DNA of 64,000 nt from Maribacter sp. 1_MG-2023. Lineage in GTDB: Bacteria; Bacteroidota; Bacteroidia; Flavobacteriales; Flavobacteriaceae. Below, one piece after another: positions 35,796-45,019 of the stretch (positions are counted from its first letter, which is position 1; every line of letters begins with the position of its first letter). Location of the stretch: assembly GCF_030547005.1 (NCBI RefSeq), contig NZ_JAUOPN010000003.1, positions 248,001-312,000 on the forward strand. Reading direction: 5' to 3'. The translations under genes were made by a program, and so were the position numbers. The notes beneath the pieces were generated by a model. The model saw nothing but the letters and a program-made list of their open reading frames with translations. It had not been told where the DNA came from and ran no database searches.

Positions 35796-36710
35796 CTATT
35801 TTGCCTTCTTTCGTTCTACATTCATTGTAGGGTTAGAAGATTTTGTTCTTTTCTTGCTTTCTGAACCTTTGGCAGATTTCAAATACTCTTGATATCCTCT
35901 ACCTCTAAACTCATATGTTGTACCGCTATCTGGGTGATATAACTCTATAGTGCTGTCGTTAATGACATATAACTCAAAGTAATCATCGCCCATAAAGTCA
36001 TAATCTAAAGTCAATGTTTTTAATGAATTATCACCTTGTACGTCATACACCTGGTAATCACCTTCAAAATCCCATTGTAAATTAGAAACATTTGTATTCG
36101 GCGCATCTAAAGAAGACCTAAAAAAGTTTGGTAAAAACTGTATGTAATTCTCATTATCAAAGTCATTTAACGCTCCAGCTTCACTGGTATAAATTTTCTC
36201 CCAAGCATCATATTCTTGTATGAAATAGTTGATGTTATCATAAAATACAGTGTCATAATCAAAATTAATAATTTGATATCCTTTCAAATAATACGAGGTA
36301 TCTGAACTTGCATCATACAACTCTATTGTATTATTGTTTACCGCAAAAACTTCTAGAAACCAAGATCCATCAATATCGTGGTCAATATCTACCGTACCTC
36401 TAAGCGTGCCGTAGGCACCTACATCAATACCATAACCACCACCCGTTTTACCGATACCAACAATGTTATTATTCGCATAAAGCACTCCGCGATCAAAAGA
36501 AACCGTAAATGCCCTTTGTAAAAAAGGCACTTCACCATTACCACGCGTCGCATTAATATCTATATACCATAAATCATAGCTTTGTAAAACTTGATCGGTA
36601 TTGAATGCCGACTCTTCTATAAAATCATCTTCAATAATTACTTCTGTATAACACGAAACCATTAAAGTTGCTAATAGGAAATATCCCGTAAGTAGTTTTA
36701 GTGTTTTCAT
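35796..36710 (-). CDS. Lipoprotein of unknown function with an internal repeat
   Basis: 304 residues. Lipoprotein signal with lipobox MVSC (Cys20). The acidic, aromatic-rich body seems to contain two related halves: one ending NNTIELYDASSDTSYYLKGY (about 120-145) and one ending NDSTIELYHPDSGTTYEFRG (about 250-272). Each half has a preceding alternating-strand region, suggesting two lipocalin-like or other small beta domains. The C-terminus is basic (KGSESKKRTKSSNPTMNVER). I do not recognise a characterised homologue. It is a single gene. Confidence 0.7.
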   Translation of the reverse strand: MKTLKLLTGYFLLATLMVSCYTEVIIEDDFIEESAFNTDQVLQSYDLWYIDINATRGNGEVPFLQRAFTVSFDRGVLYANNNIVGIGKTGGGYGIDVGAYGTLRGTVDIDHDIDGSWFLEVFAVNNNTIELYDASSDTSYYLKGYQIINFDYDTVFYDNINYFIQEYDAWEKIYTSEAGALNDFDNENYIQFLPNFFRSSLDAPNTNVSNLQWDFEGDYQVYDVQGDNSLKTLTLDYDFMGDDYFELYVINDSTIELYHPDSGTTYEFRGRGYQEYLKSAKGSESKKRTKSSNPTMNVERKKAK

Positions 36711-36808
36711 AAGATCTCATTTAATAGGTTGTCTATGTAGAAACAATCTCCATGCCAAAATTTTTAAGGGACTGATTCTAATCATATGATGATCATACAA
36801 ATAATTGG

Positions 36809-36816
36809 TAAATTTG
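36809..36816 (+). promoter_or_regulatory. -7 box TAAATTTG four bases before the gpsA start
   Basis: TAnnTTTG match with only 4 bases between box and ATG; transcription should begin at or within the start codon, so gpsA may be leaderless. No upstream TTG is seen at standard spacing. Confidence 0.4.
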
Positions 36817-36820
36817 CAAC

Positions 36821-37822
36821 ATGAACGAGAATGCGAAATTTGCGGTTTTAGGTGGTGGAAGTTGGGCTACGGCTATTGTGAAAATGCTGACCAATAACCA
36901 AGAAAAAATTGGTTGGTATATGCGTAATACCGATGCTATTGAGCATATTAAAACTCAAAAGCACAACCCAAACTACCTGACTTCGGTAGAGTTTAAGACT
37001 GAACAATTAGTATTGACAAACGATATTAACGAAGCTGTCAACTATGCCGATGTTTTAATTTTTGCAATACCTTCTGCTTTTTTAGTTGGTGAGTTAGAAA
37101 AACTAAAGATATCGTTGAAGGATAAAATTATTTTCTCTGCAATTAAGGGTATTGTTCCAGAATCTGGATTGATAGTAGGCGAGCATTTTCATAATACGTA
37201 TGAAATTCCTTTTGAAAATATTGGTGTTATTACCGGTCCTTGCCATGCTGAAGAAGTAGCTATGGAGCGTCTTTCATACTTAACCATTGCTTGCGCAGAT
37301 ACTGAAAAGGCAGAATTGGTTGCCGATAATCTTGCCAGTAATTATATTAAAACCAGCATTAGTAAAGACATCATAGGTACCGAATATGCCGCTATGCTCA
37401 AGAACATCTATGCTATTGCAGCGGGTATTGCCCACGGATTGGGTTATGGTGATAATTTTCAGAGTGTATTAATGAGTAATGCCATACGTGAAATGAAACG
37501 GTACACCAAGCGTATTCATAAATTAGACCGCAATATTAATAAATCTGCCTATTTAGGTGATTTATTAGTAACAGGATACTCAATTTTTAGCCGAAACAGA
37601 ATGTTTGGAAATATGATTGGTAAAGGATACACTGTAAAAAGTGCACAGATGGAAATGAGTATGATCGCAGAAGGATATTATGCTGCAAAAAGTGCTTATA
37701 ATATAAAAGAGAACTTTACAAAAAAGGTCAAAACTCCAATTATTGACGCTGTTTATAAAGTTCTCTATGAAAATAAGAATCCTAAAAAGGTTTTTCTTGA
37801 TTTAACTAATCAATTAGATTAA
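36821..37822 (+). CDS. gpsA: NAD(P)H-dependent glycerol-3-phosphate dehydrogenase
   Basis: Reduces dihydroxyacetone phosphate to sn-glycerol 3-phosphate for phospholipid synthesis; cytosolic. The 333 residues match the bacterial enzyme. The Rossmann motif VLGGGSWATAI is at about 8-18, followed by ITGPCHAEEVA, the catalytic Lys region TEYAAMLKNIYAIAAGIAHGL (about 187-207) and an Arg-rich C-terminal substrate site (IFSRNRMFGNMIG). Residues 1-7 are too few for an internal start, so the ATG beside the -7 box must be right. It is convergent with glpD, 4-base overlap of coding ends. Confidence 0.94.
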   Translation: MNENAKFAVLGGGSWATAIVKMLTNNQEKIGWYMRNTDAIEHIKTQKHNPNYLTSVEFKTEQLVLTNDINEAVNYADVLIFAIPSAFLVGELEKLKISLKDKIIFSAIKGIVPESGLIVGEHFHNTYEIPFENIGVITGPCHAEEVAMERLSYLTIACADTEKAELVADNLASNYIKTSISKDIIGTEYAAMLKNIYAIAAGIAHGLGYGDNFQSVLMSNAIREMKRYTKRIHKLDRNINKSAYLGDLLVTGYSIFSRNRMFGNMIGKGYTVKSAQMEMSMIAEGYYAAKSAYNIKENFTKKVKTPIIDAVYKVLYENKNPKKVFLDLTNQLD

Positions 37823-39486
37823 CGCCTTTCTAATGAAAAATCTGAATGATCTTTTAATTCTGCGTTCAAGGTTGTTGTCCATTCTTCAATTTTGGCATCA
37901 CCTACCTTAAACTTGCTTTGAAAATCCGCCATTAGCGGCCCCATTAAGGTTCTAATACTTTCTATGTCGAAATATAACCTACCAGTTCTTCTAATGAAGA
38001 AATCCATAGGAGTTTGCACCATTTCATAATCGATACCAAAAGCTAATTCGGCTTTAGCTAAACGTACGTATTTATCATCTTCTACAATACCCTTATAATT
38101 TTCAAGAATAGTTTCTGTCTGTTTACCATAGTTAGTTACTAAAAACCAAGCATCGTGTTTTGTAAAACCTTCTTCTTTGATTTGGTCATATACCTGATCA
38201 ATATATTTTTTAACATGTTTAAATTTCTTGAATTCTACATTACCGCACAGAAATATTTTCTCTGTGTAACATTCTTTAAGTTCGGTATCATATTCCTCTT
38301 CCATTTTCTTGGCGATACGATCCACCACTCTTTCTGCCATTTTACGGTAACCTGTTAGCTTACCACCTGCAATACTTATTAAGCCCGTATCTGACACAAA
38401 AATCTCATCTTTTCTTGATAATTCTGACGCAGACTTACCTTCTTCATGTATTAAAGGTCTTAAACCCGCCCAAGAAGAAACAATATCTTCTAACTCTAGA
38501 TTAATATCAGGAAACATATTATTTACTGCAGAAATCAAATAAATGGCATCGGCAAGATCTGTTCTTACATTATCTTTATTATCATTAAAGTTGGTATCTG
38601 TTGTACCTACATAGGTTATTTTACCCCTCGGTATAGCAAACATCATTCTGCCATCTGGTATATCAAAATAGCAAGATTGTTTCACTGGTAATTTTTCGTA
38701 CGGAAAAACCAAATGCACCCCTTTGGTCAAATGAAGTTGCTTTCCTTTTTTAGAATTGTTAAGACTTCTTAATTCATCTACCCACGGGCCAGCGGCGCTA
38801 ATTACATATTTAGATTTGATTGTAAATTCTTTGCCTGTAACTGTATCTATCGCCTTAACACCTGCAATTTTCTCATCATCATATACAAACTCATTTACCT
38901 TAGCATAATTCAATGCTTGTGCACCAAATAAAAGACTACTTTTTATATTTTCAATGGTTAAACGGGCATCATCGGTTCTATATTCTGCATAATAACCGGC
39001 ACCGTTCAAAATCTTTTTCGGCAATAAAGGCTCCAATTTCAAGGCTTCCTTTTTTTCTAGCATTTTTCGCTTATCATCTCCTGTAACCTGAGCTAGAATA
39101 TCATATACTTTAAGCCCAATAGATGTTAACCATTTACCGTAAGAACCATTTTCTATTAACGGTAACAACATCTTTTCTGGCAGTACTAAATGCGGAGCCA
39201 ATTTATGTACGATTGCACGCTCGGATCCTACTTCTTTCACCAACCAAAAATCGAACTGCTTTAAATATCGGAGTCCGCCATGTATCAATTTGGTCGATTT
39301 ACTACTTGTACCAGAAGCAAAATCTCCTTTTTCTAACAAGGCTACTTTTAATCCGCGTGATGCAGCATCTAAGGCGATACCTCCACCGGTAATTCCACCG
39401 CCGATTACCACTAAATCAAAATCCTCCGATTCTAAGCTATCTATCGTTTTTTGGCGTTCTAAATTGGTAAATTTTATATTTTTCAT
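37819..39486 (-). CDS. glpD: FAD-dependent glycerol-3-phosphate dehydrogenase
   Basis: Oxidises glycerol 3-phosphate to dihydroxyacetone phosphate and passes electrons to quinone; peripheral inner-membrane enzyme. I used the ATG at 39486 (555 residues); an in-frame ATG at 39558 adds 24 atypical residues. FAD motif VVIGGGITGGGIALDAASRG (about 27-46) with TKLIHGGLRYLKQFD (GlpD signature). Further marks are the substrate-side Arg residues (TSSKSTK, YRTDDAR), SAAGPWVDELR and the C-terminal DAO_C domain. It is downstream of glpK on the same strand (139-base gap), forming a glycerol-catabolic pair. Confidence 0.94.
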   Translation of the reverse strand: MKNIKFTNLERQKTIDSLESEDFDLVVIGGGITGGGIALDAASRGLKVALLEKGDFASGTSSKSTKLIHGGLRYLKQFDFWLVKEVGSERAIVHKLAPHLVLPEKMLLPLIENGSYGKWLTSIGLKVYDILAQVTGDDKRKMLEKKEALKLEPLLPKKILNGAGYYAEYRTDDARLTIENIKSSLLFGAQALNYAKVNEFVYDDEKIAGVKAIDTVTGKEFTIKSKYVISAAGPWVDELRSLNNSKKGKQLHLTKGVHLVFPYEKLPVKQSCYFDIPDGRMMFAIPRGKITYVGTTDTNFNDNKDNVRTDLADAIYLISAVNNMFPDINLELEDIVSSWAGLRPLIHEEGKSASELSRKDEIFVSDTGLISIAGGKLTGYRKMAERVVDRIAKKMEEEYDTELKECYTEKIFLCGNVEFKKFKHVKKYIDQVYDQIKEEGFTKHDAWFLVTNYGKQTETILENYKGIVEDDKYVRLAKAELAFGIDYEMVQTPMDFFIRRTGRLYFDIESIRTLMGPLMADFQSKFKVGDAKIEEWTTTLNAELKDHSDFSLERR

Positions 39487-39625
39487 CAGTAGATGTATTT
39501 TAATTTTTAAGCGGATATCTTGGTCGTAACTTAAGTAAAACCTAACATCCCTAAACAAAGATATAGCTAGTTATATGCTATTCTATGCTCTATAAAATTA
39601 ATAAATTGTAAAATTGATTACTAGG

Positions 39626-41134
<1,509 letters not shown>

Positions 41135-41194
41135 CTAAATATAGCGGAAATAAAAATTAATGCAAAGCAGCGAATTTCGAAGCGATGTGAAGAA

Positions 41195-41503
41195 TTATGT
41201 GTTTCTGTTAAAATTATATTCTCGTTCTACCAAACAAATGCGAACCGTATAAGAATCATACCAATCTGCTATACCTTTTTTTTGAGCCAGTAAATGGTTT
41301 GCCTGTTGTTTCCAATCGTGAATTGCATTTAGGCTCTCCCAGTAACTTACAGTAATTCCTATTTCTTATTTGGCACTTTCAATACCAATATAGCCAGATT
41401 GTTTTTTTGCCAACTGCTCCATGAAATCTGCCATTTCGCCATAGCCATCATCACCAGCAATTCTGGTAGAAGTAAAAATAACAGCGTAATATGGCTTCTT
41501 CAT
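41195..41503 (-). pseudogene. Antibiotic biosynthesis monooxygenase (ABM) family gene with an in-frame stop
   Basis: From ATG at 41501-41503 the frame encodes 45 residues (KPYYAVIFTSTRIAGDDGYG...SGYIGIESAK), then TAA at 41366-41368, then 56 more in-frame residues (EIGITVSYWESLNAIHDWKQ...VRICLVEREYNF) up to TAA at 41195. Both halves together match the whole ABM/DUF4937-like ferredoxin-like fold, including the ITVSYWES strand and the DWKQQANHLLAQKKGI helix. One substitution would restore the gene, so this is a fresh nonsense mutation, a sequencing error or stop-codon readthrough. It follows the 41507 gene by 3 bases, so it was part of that transcript. Confidence 0.85.
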
Positions 41504-41506
41504 AGT

Positions 41507-41863
41507 TTATTGAATAAACTCTTTTTCTACAAAATAGGTAACAATTGCTTCTTTCATAAGAACCGTTTGCTCTCCGGCTTTTAGAGATGGCAATTCTTCC
41601 ATAACATTATAATGAGGCCAGCCATCTTCATCGAAAAAACTGAATTCATAAAATCCGTAAGGTTCTAAAAGACGACAAATAGCAATATGCATTAAGTCTA
41701 ACTTATCATCCTTTTTATATTTTCTATGGTACTGCCCTAATTCTTGAACTCCTACCAAATAAATTATGGCATCTAATTCTAGAGGATCGCCATCAGAAAA
41801 CTTTCCTGAAAGCTTTTCTACCAAATAATCCCATCGTTCTTTTAATTGTGTATCCCTAGCCAT
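41507..41863 (-). CDS. Conserved-looking small protein of unknown function
   Basis: 118 residues from the ATG at 41863 (MARDTQLKERWDYLVEKL). An in-frame ATG at 41911 would add 16 residues, but the -7 box TACCTTTG at 41901-41908 places the transcript start near 41894, after that ATG. The protein is acidic and helical, with IIYLVGVQELGQ, DLMHIAICRLLEPYGFYEF and a DEDGWPHYNVMEELP segment; no known catalytic motif is seen. It is soluble. It probably shared a transcript with the broken ABM gene downstream and is divergent from the cvpA-type gene. Confidence 0.7.
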   Translation of the reverse strand: MARDTQLKERWDYLVEKLSGKFSDGDPLELDAIIYLVGVQELGQYHRKYKKDDKLDLMHIAICRLLEPYGFYEFSFFDEDGWPHYNVMEELPSLKAGEQTVLMKEAIVTYFVEKEFIQ

Positions 41864-41897
41864 ATAATTTCCTTCAACCTTATCTATGATATAGACC

Positions 41898-41929
41898 TTG
41901 CAAAGGTACAAATCAAAGTTCTATATTTG
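41898..41929 (+). promoter_or_regulatory. Promoter of the CvpA-type gene: TTG - N21 - TATATTTG
   Basis: TATATTTG at 41922-41929 with TTG (41898-41900) 21 bases upstream; the ATG at 41946 lies 16 bases further. A good Bacteroidota promoter overlapping the divergent -7 box at 41901-41908. Confidence 0.55.
41901..41908 (-). promoter_or_regulatory. -7 box TACCTTTG deciding the start of the 41507 gene
   Basis: Minus-strand TAnnTTTG element (caaaggta on the plus strand). It overlaps the promoter of the divergent CvpA-type gene, so the two promoters probably compete for polymerase. Confidence 0.45.
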
Positions 41930-41945
41930 TTAAAACACTTTACGA

Positions 41946-42470
41946 ATGGGACTTTTAGATATTTTACTTGGATTACCCTTAATATGGGGTCTATGGAAAG
42001 GATATAAAAACGGACTATTCATGGAAATAGCATCTATTGTCGCACTTGTTGCAGGTATTTTCGGAGCAATCCATTTTTCGTATATCACAGGCAACTATTT
42101 ATCTGAGCATTTGAATTGGGATGAACGCAACATGAGTATCATTGCCTTTATTATAACATTGATACTTATCATCATCATTGTAAATTTAATTGGAAAACTA
42201 CTGACTAAAGTTGCCAACTTCGCAATGCTTGGCGCTTTAAATAAAATTGCAGGGGGAATTTTTGGTGCTTTAAAAGTTGCTATTTTATTAGGTGCCGCTT
42301 TTATATTTATTGATAGAATGGACAGTACATTTAATTTATTAGATGACGAGACTAAGCAAGAATCAATTCTTTATCAACCTATTAAAGATATAGGTGCACT
42401 AATTTTTGATACAGTCTTACAAAATGAAGAGCTTCAAAATGAATCTTCTGAAGAACCTGTGATCATATAA
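41946..42470 (+). CDS. CvpA-family membrane protein
   Basis: 174 residues with four hydrophobic segments in the CvpA pattern (ILLGLPLIWGLWKGYKNGLF; IASIVALVAGIFGAIHFSY; MSIIAFIITLILIIIIVNLI; LGALNKIAGGIFGALKVAIL). The C-terminus is acidic and soluble. E. coli CvpA is needed for colicin V export and envelope tolerance; the Bacteroidota family role is unknown. A single gene with its own promoter. Confidence 0.88.
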   Translation: MGLLDILLGLPLIWGLWKGYKNGLFMEIASIVALVAGIFGAIHFSYITGNYLSEHLNWDERNMSIIAFIITLILIIIIVNLIGKLLTKVANFAMLGALNKIAGGIFGALKVAILLGAAFIFIDRMDSTFNLLDDETKQESILYQPIKDIGALIFDTVLQNEELQNESSEEPVII

Positions 42471-42658
42471 TCAGTTAGTCCGGTAATCTAACTTTTTGTA
42501 CACTTTAACGAATATGCATTTTTGTTACTGCCCTGCGTTTAATTTTTCAATAATATTACTACATCGATAACCCAAATCGATTACGAGAGCTTAGAACACT
42601 CTTAACTTTTTTACCTACTGCGCTACGCCGAGAGGCTACACAATTTAAAGACACTTAT

Positions 42659-43138
42659 ATGAAAATGAGATTGCTTTACGCGGTCCCTGTCTTTCTATTA
42701 CTTTTTCTTGGTTCCTGCACTAGCGACTCTATAGATGATACGCCGGTACTTGAAGCTGAAAATGTTTTAACTATAGAGCAGGACCTACTAGATATTGTTA
42801 ATGCACACAGGTTAAGTTTAAATACCAACACATTAGCTTTTAGCGATGTAGCATATAAATATGCTAACCTCCATACTGACTACATGATATCTAAAGGTAG
42901 CATTAGCCACGATAATTTTAGCTCCAGAGCATCTAAGATCGATTCTGAGATAAGCGTTGAAATGGTTGCAGAAAATGTTGCTAAAGATTATCAATCTGCT
43001 TTAGAGGCTTTTGAAGGATGGTATATTAGCAGCAGCCATAAAAAAACGATGGAAGGCGATTTTACACACACAGGTATAAGTGTAAAGAAAGATGATCTAG
43101 GCAACTATTACTTTACCCAACTTTTTTACAAGCAGTAA
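42659..43138 (+). CDS. CAP-domain (SCP/PR1, YkwD-like) lipoprotein, copy 1
   Basis: 159 residues. Lipobox LGSC (about residue 20). The CAP domain covers about 40-155: QDLLDIVNAHRLSLNTNTL, HTDYMISKGSISHDNF (CAP His), EMVAENVAKDY (CAP Glu) and WYISSSHKKTMEGDFTHTGI, where family members usually have WMNSPGHRANI. CAP proteins bind lipids or act on envelope components; role here unknown. It is paralogous to the gene at 43409 and 270 bases upstream of it, so the two arose by tandem duplication. The lipobox makes them envelope-anchored. Confidence 0.87.
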   Translation: MKMRLLYAVPVFLLLFLGSCTSDSIDDTPVLEAENVLTIEQDLLDIVNAHRLSLNTNTLAFSDVAYKYANLHTDYMISKGSISHDNFSSRASKIDSEISVEMVAENVAKDYQSALEAFEGWYISSSHKKTMEGDFTHTGISVKKDDLGNYYFTQLFYKQ

Positions 43139-43372
43139 ACGTATCTTATATTATAAGGTAAAAGAAGAGGCTACCTTAGTTTATCTTAGCAAGTATCGGT
43201 CTGCAAGATTACCTATTTAGATAAAGTGAGAAAAATCATTTAAAGTGCATTTAATCACGATGAAAAATAATATGATTTTTCATTATAACACTTAATATGT
43301 TAATTATTCGTCTCTTAACGAATATTTCATCCCCTCTATAGATGTTTTACTTCTAACTATAATCAACGGGGT

Positions 43373-43380
43373 TATTTTTG
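43373..43380 (+). promoter_or_regulatory. -7 box TATTTTTG upstream of CAP copy 2
   Basis: TAnnTTTG match 28 bases before the ATG at 43409; suggests copy 2 is transcribed independently of copy 1. No matching -33 element is clear. Confidence 0.4.
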
Positions 43381-43408
43381 GCACTCACTAAAAAAATAGT
43401 TTCCCTAT

Positions 43409-43915
43409 ATGAAATCCACCTTCATCTTTTCCGCTTTAATTTTAGTCCTTTTATCCTCTTGCTCAAAAACCCAAAACTCTACAGAATTCGAAGAAAATTC
43501 TGAATATACGCTAACAAAATACACTTTAGCCTCTTCTAAAAACCACAATACAATTGAAGCTGAACTTTTTGAGCTAATAAATAACTATAGAACAGATTTA
43601 GGTTTAAATGAATTGGTATTTGAAAACGCTACCTATTACTATGCGAGCCTTCATACGAATTATATGATTTCTAAAAAAAGTACAAGTCATGATAATTTCA
43701 GTAAACGTGCTGAATATATTTCTGAACGATTAGATGCTGATTTTGTTTCTGAAAATGTTGCTCGCAACTATGAAACCATAGAAGATGCTTTTGCAGCTTG
43801 GTTGAAAAATCCAGGACATAAGAAAAATATAGAAGGTGAGTACAATTACTCGGCAATCAGCATCATTCAAAGCAGTAATGGAGATTTTTATTTTACTCAA
43901 ATATTTGTGAAATAA
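43409..43915 (+). CDS. CAP-domain (SCP/PR1, YkwD-like) lipoprotein, copy 2
   Basis: 168 residues. Lipobox LSSC (about residue 18). The domain is aligned with copy 1: ELFELINNYRTDLGLNELVF, HTNYMISKKSTSHDNFSKRA, FVSENVARNYETIEDAFAAW, LKNPGHKKNIEGEYNYSAI and a final YFTQIFV. Here the PGHKKNI motif is closer to the family consensus than in copy 1. Function unknown. It is followed by a clear terminator, so it is a monocistronic unit. Confidence 0.88.
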   Translation: MKSTFIFSALILVLLSSCSKTQNSTEFEENSEYTLTKYTLASSKNHNTIEAELFELINNYRTDLGLNELVFENATYYYASLHTNYMISKKSTSHDNFSKRAEYISERLDADFVSENVARNYETIEDAFAAWLKNPGHKKNIEGEYNYSAISIIQSSNGDFYFTQIFVK

Positions 43916-43938
43916 CTTAAGTGATAACTTATTTTTTA

Positions 43939-43970
43939 TGAAAGCCTTTGTAACTCAAAGGCTTTTTTTA
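43939..43970 (+). terminator. Rho-independent terminator after CAP copy 2
   Basis: Ten-base perfect stem AAAGCCTTTG (43941-43950) with CAAAGGCTTT (43956-43965) and a run of seven T. Confidence 0.88.
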
Positions 43971-44028
43971 TGCTTACCTTTTAGGTGAGAAATGATCGTT
44001 TCTTTAACTTTCACTAAAAATCACAGAA

Positions 44029-44568
44029 ATGAGTATACAAGCACCATTTAATCTTAACAAATGGATAGAAGAAAACAGAGCTTCACTTAAACCCCCCGTC
44101 GGAAATAAAAATCTGTATAAAGATGCGGGCGATTATATTGTTATGATCGTTGCTGGACCTAACGCCAGAAAAGACTACCACTATAATGAAACTGAAGAGT
44201 TATTTTATCAACTTGAAGGTCATATAGAAGTTCACATTCAAGAAGACGGTAAAAAACGAACCATGCAATTGGGTCCTGGAGATATGTATTTGCACCCAGC
44301 CAAAGTACCACATTCTCCAGTACGTAAAGAAGGTTCTATTGGTTTAGTTATAGAACGTAAACGAGCAGAAATGAACGTTGATGACGGCTTATTATGGTTC
44401 TGTGATAATTGCAATCACAAACTATATGAAACCTATTTTACCCTTCATGATATAGAAAAAGATTTCTTAGCTCATTTTAAGCATTTTTATAGCTCAGAAG
44501 AATTAAGGACTTGTAATAATTGCGGTACTGTAATGCCAGTTGATGAACGTTTTATAGCTAAAGAATAA
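44029..44568 (+). CDS. 3-Hydroxyanthranilate 3,4-dioxygenase
   Basis: Cleaves 3-hydroxyanthranilate in the kynurenine pathway. 179 residues with all expected sites: iron ligands His51, Glu57 and His95; substrate Arg47 and Arg99; and the bacterial rubredoxin-like zinc site Cys125, Cys128, Cys162 and Cys165. Residue numbering coincides with the characterised Cupriavidus enzyme family for these ligands, so activity is likely. Cytosolic. Its stop overlaps the DUF1304 start by 1 base, so the two are coupled. An ALDH7 enzyme follows, though on its own promoter. Confidence 0.95.
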   Translation: MSIQAPFNLNKWIEENRASLKPPVGNKNLYKDAGDYIVMIVAGPNARKDYHYNETEELFYQLEGHIEVHIQEDGKKRTMQLGPGDMYLHPAKVPHSPVRKEGSIGLVIERKRAEMNVDDGLLWFCDNCNHKLYETYFTLHDIEKDFLAHFKHFYSSEELRTCNNCGTVMPVDERFIAKE

Positions 44569-44939
44569 TGATAATAACAGCAAAAATTATTACGGCTCTC
44601 GTAGCCCTCATTCATATTTATATTCTCTGGTTTGAAATGTTCGCATGGACGACGACCGGTAGAAAAGTATTTAGAAATTTTCCGAAAGATTTATTTGAAC
44701 CCACAAAGTCTATGGCGGCAAACCAAGGGTTATACAATGGCTTTTTAGCTGCTGGGCTAATTTGGTCTTTCTTCATAACCAACATACAATGGTCTGCAAA
44801 TGTTGCACTCTTCTTTTTAGGTTGCGTTGCTATTGCTGGTGTTTATGGTGCACTAACCGTAAGTAAAAAAATATTTATTGTTCAAAGTATTCCTGCTTTC
44901 ATCGGAATTATATTTTGGTCGATATTAAAATTTTCTTAG
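44568..44939 (+). CDS. DUF1304 membrane protein
   Basis: 123 residues with four predicted membrane helices and the DUF1304 pattern (IITALVALIHIYILWFEMFA WTTTGRKVF; NQGLYNGFLAAGLIW). Short cytosolic loops only. Function unknown. The coupling to the hydroxyanthranilate dioxygenase suggests a link to that step, perhaps transport, but this is inference. Confidence 0.88.
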   Translation: MIITAKIITALVALIHIYILWFEMFAWTTTGRKVFRNFPKDLFEPTKSMAANQGLYNGFLAAGLIWSFFITNIQWSANVALFFLGCVAIAGVYGALTVSKKIFIVQSIPAFIGIIFWSILKFS

Positions 44940-44974
44940 AATAAATTAGATGTACTTAAAGATTAAATTCTTTG

Positions 44975-44982
44975 TATTTTTG
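44975..44982 (+). promoter_or_regulatory. -7 box TATTTTTG upstream of the ALDH7 gene
   Basis: TAnnTTTG match. Transcription would start near 44989, so the ATG at 45020 is the right start and the earlier TTG at 44972 is not usable. Confidence 0.45.
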
Positions 44983-45019
44983 TAATATATCTAACATTAA
45001 TTACGTAAAAAGTTATAAA

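Noticed and set aside
35796-36710. Calling the lipoprotein a nicotinic acid mononucleotide adenylyltransferase
   Set aside because: No nucleotidyltransferase HxGH or ISSTxxR motif is present, and it is exported and lipidated.
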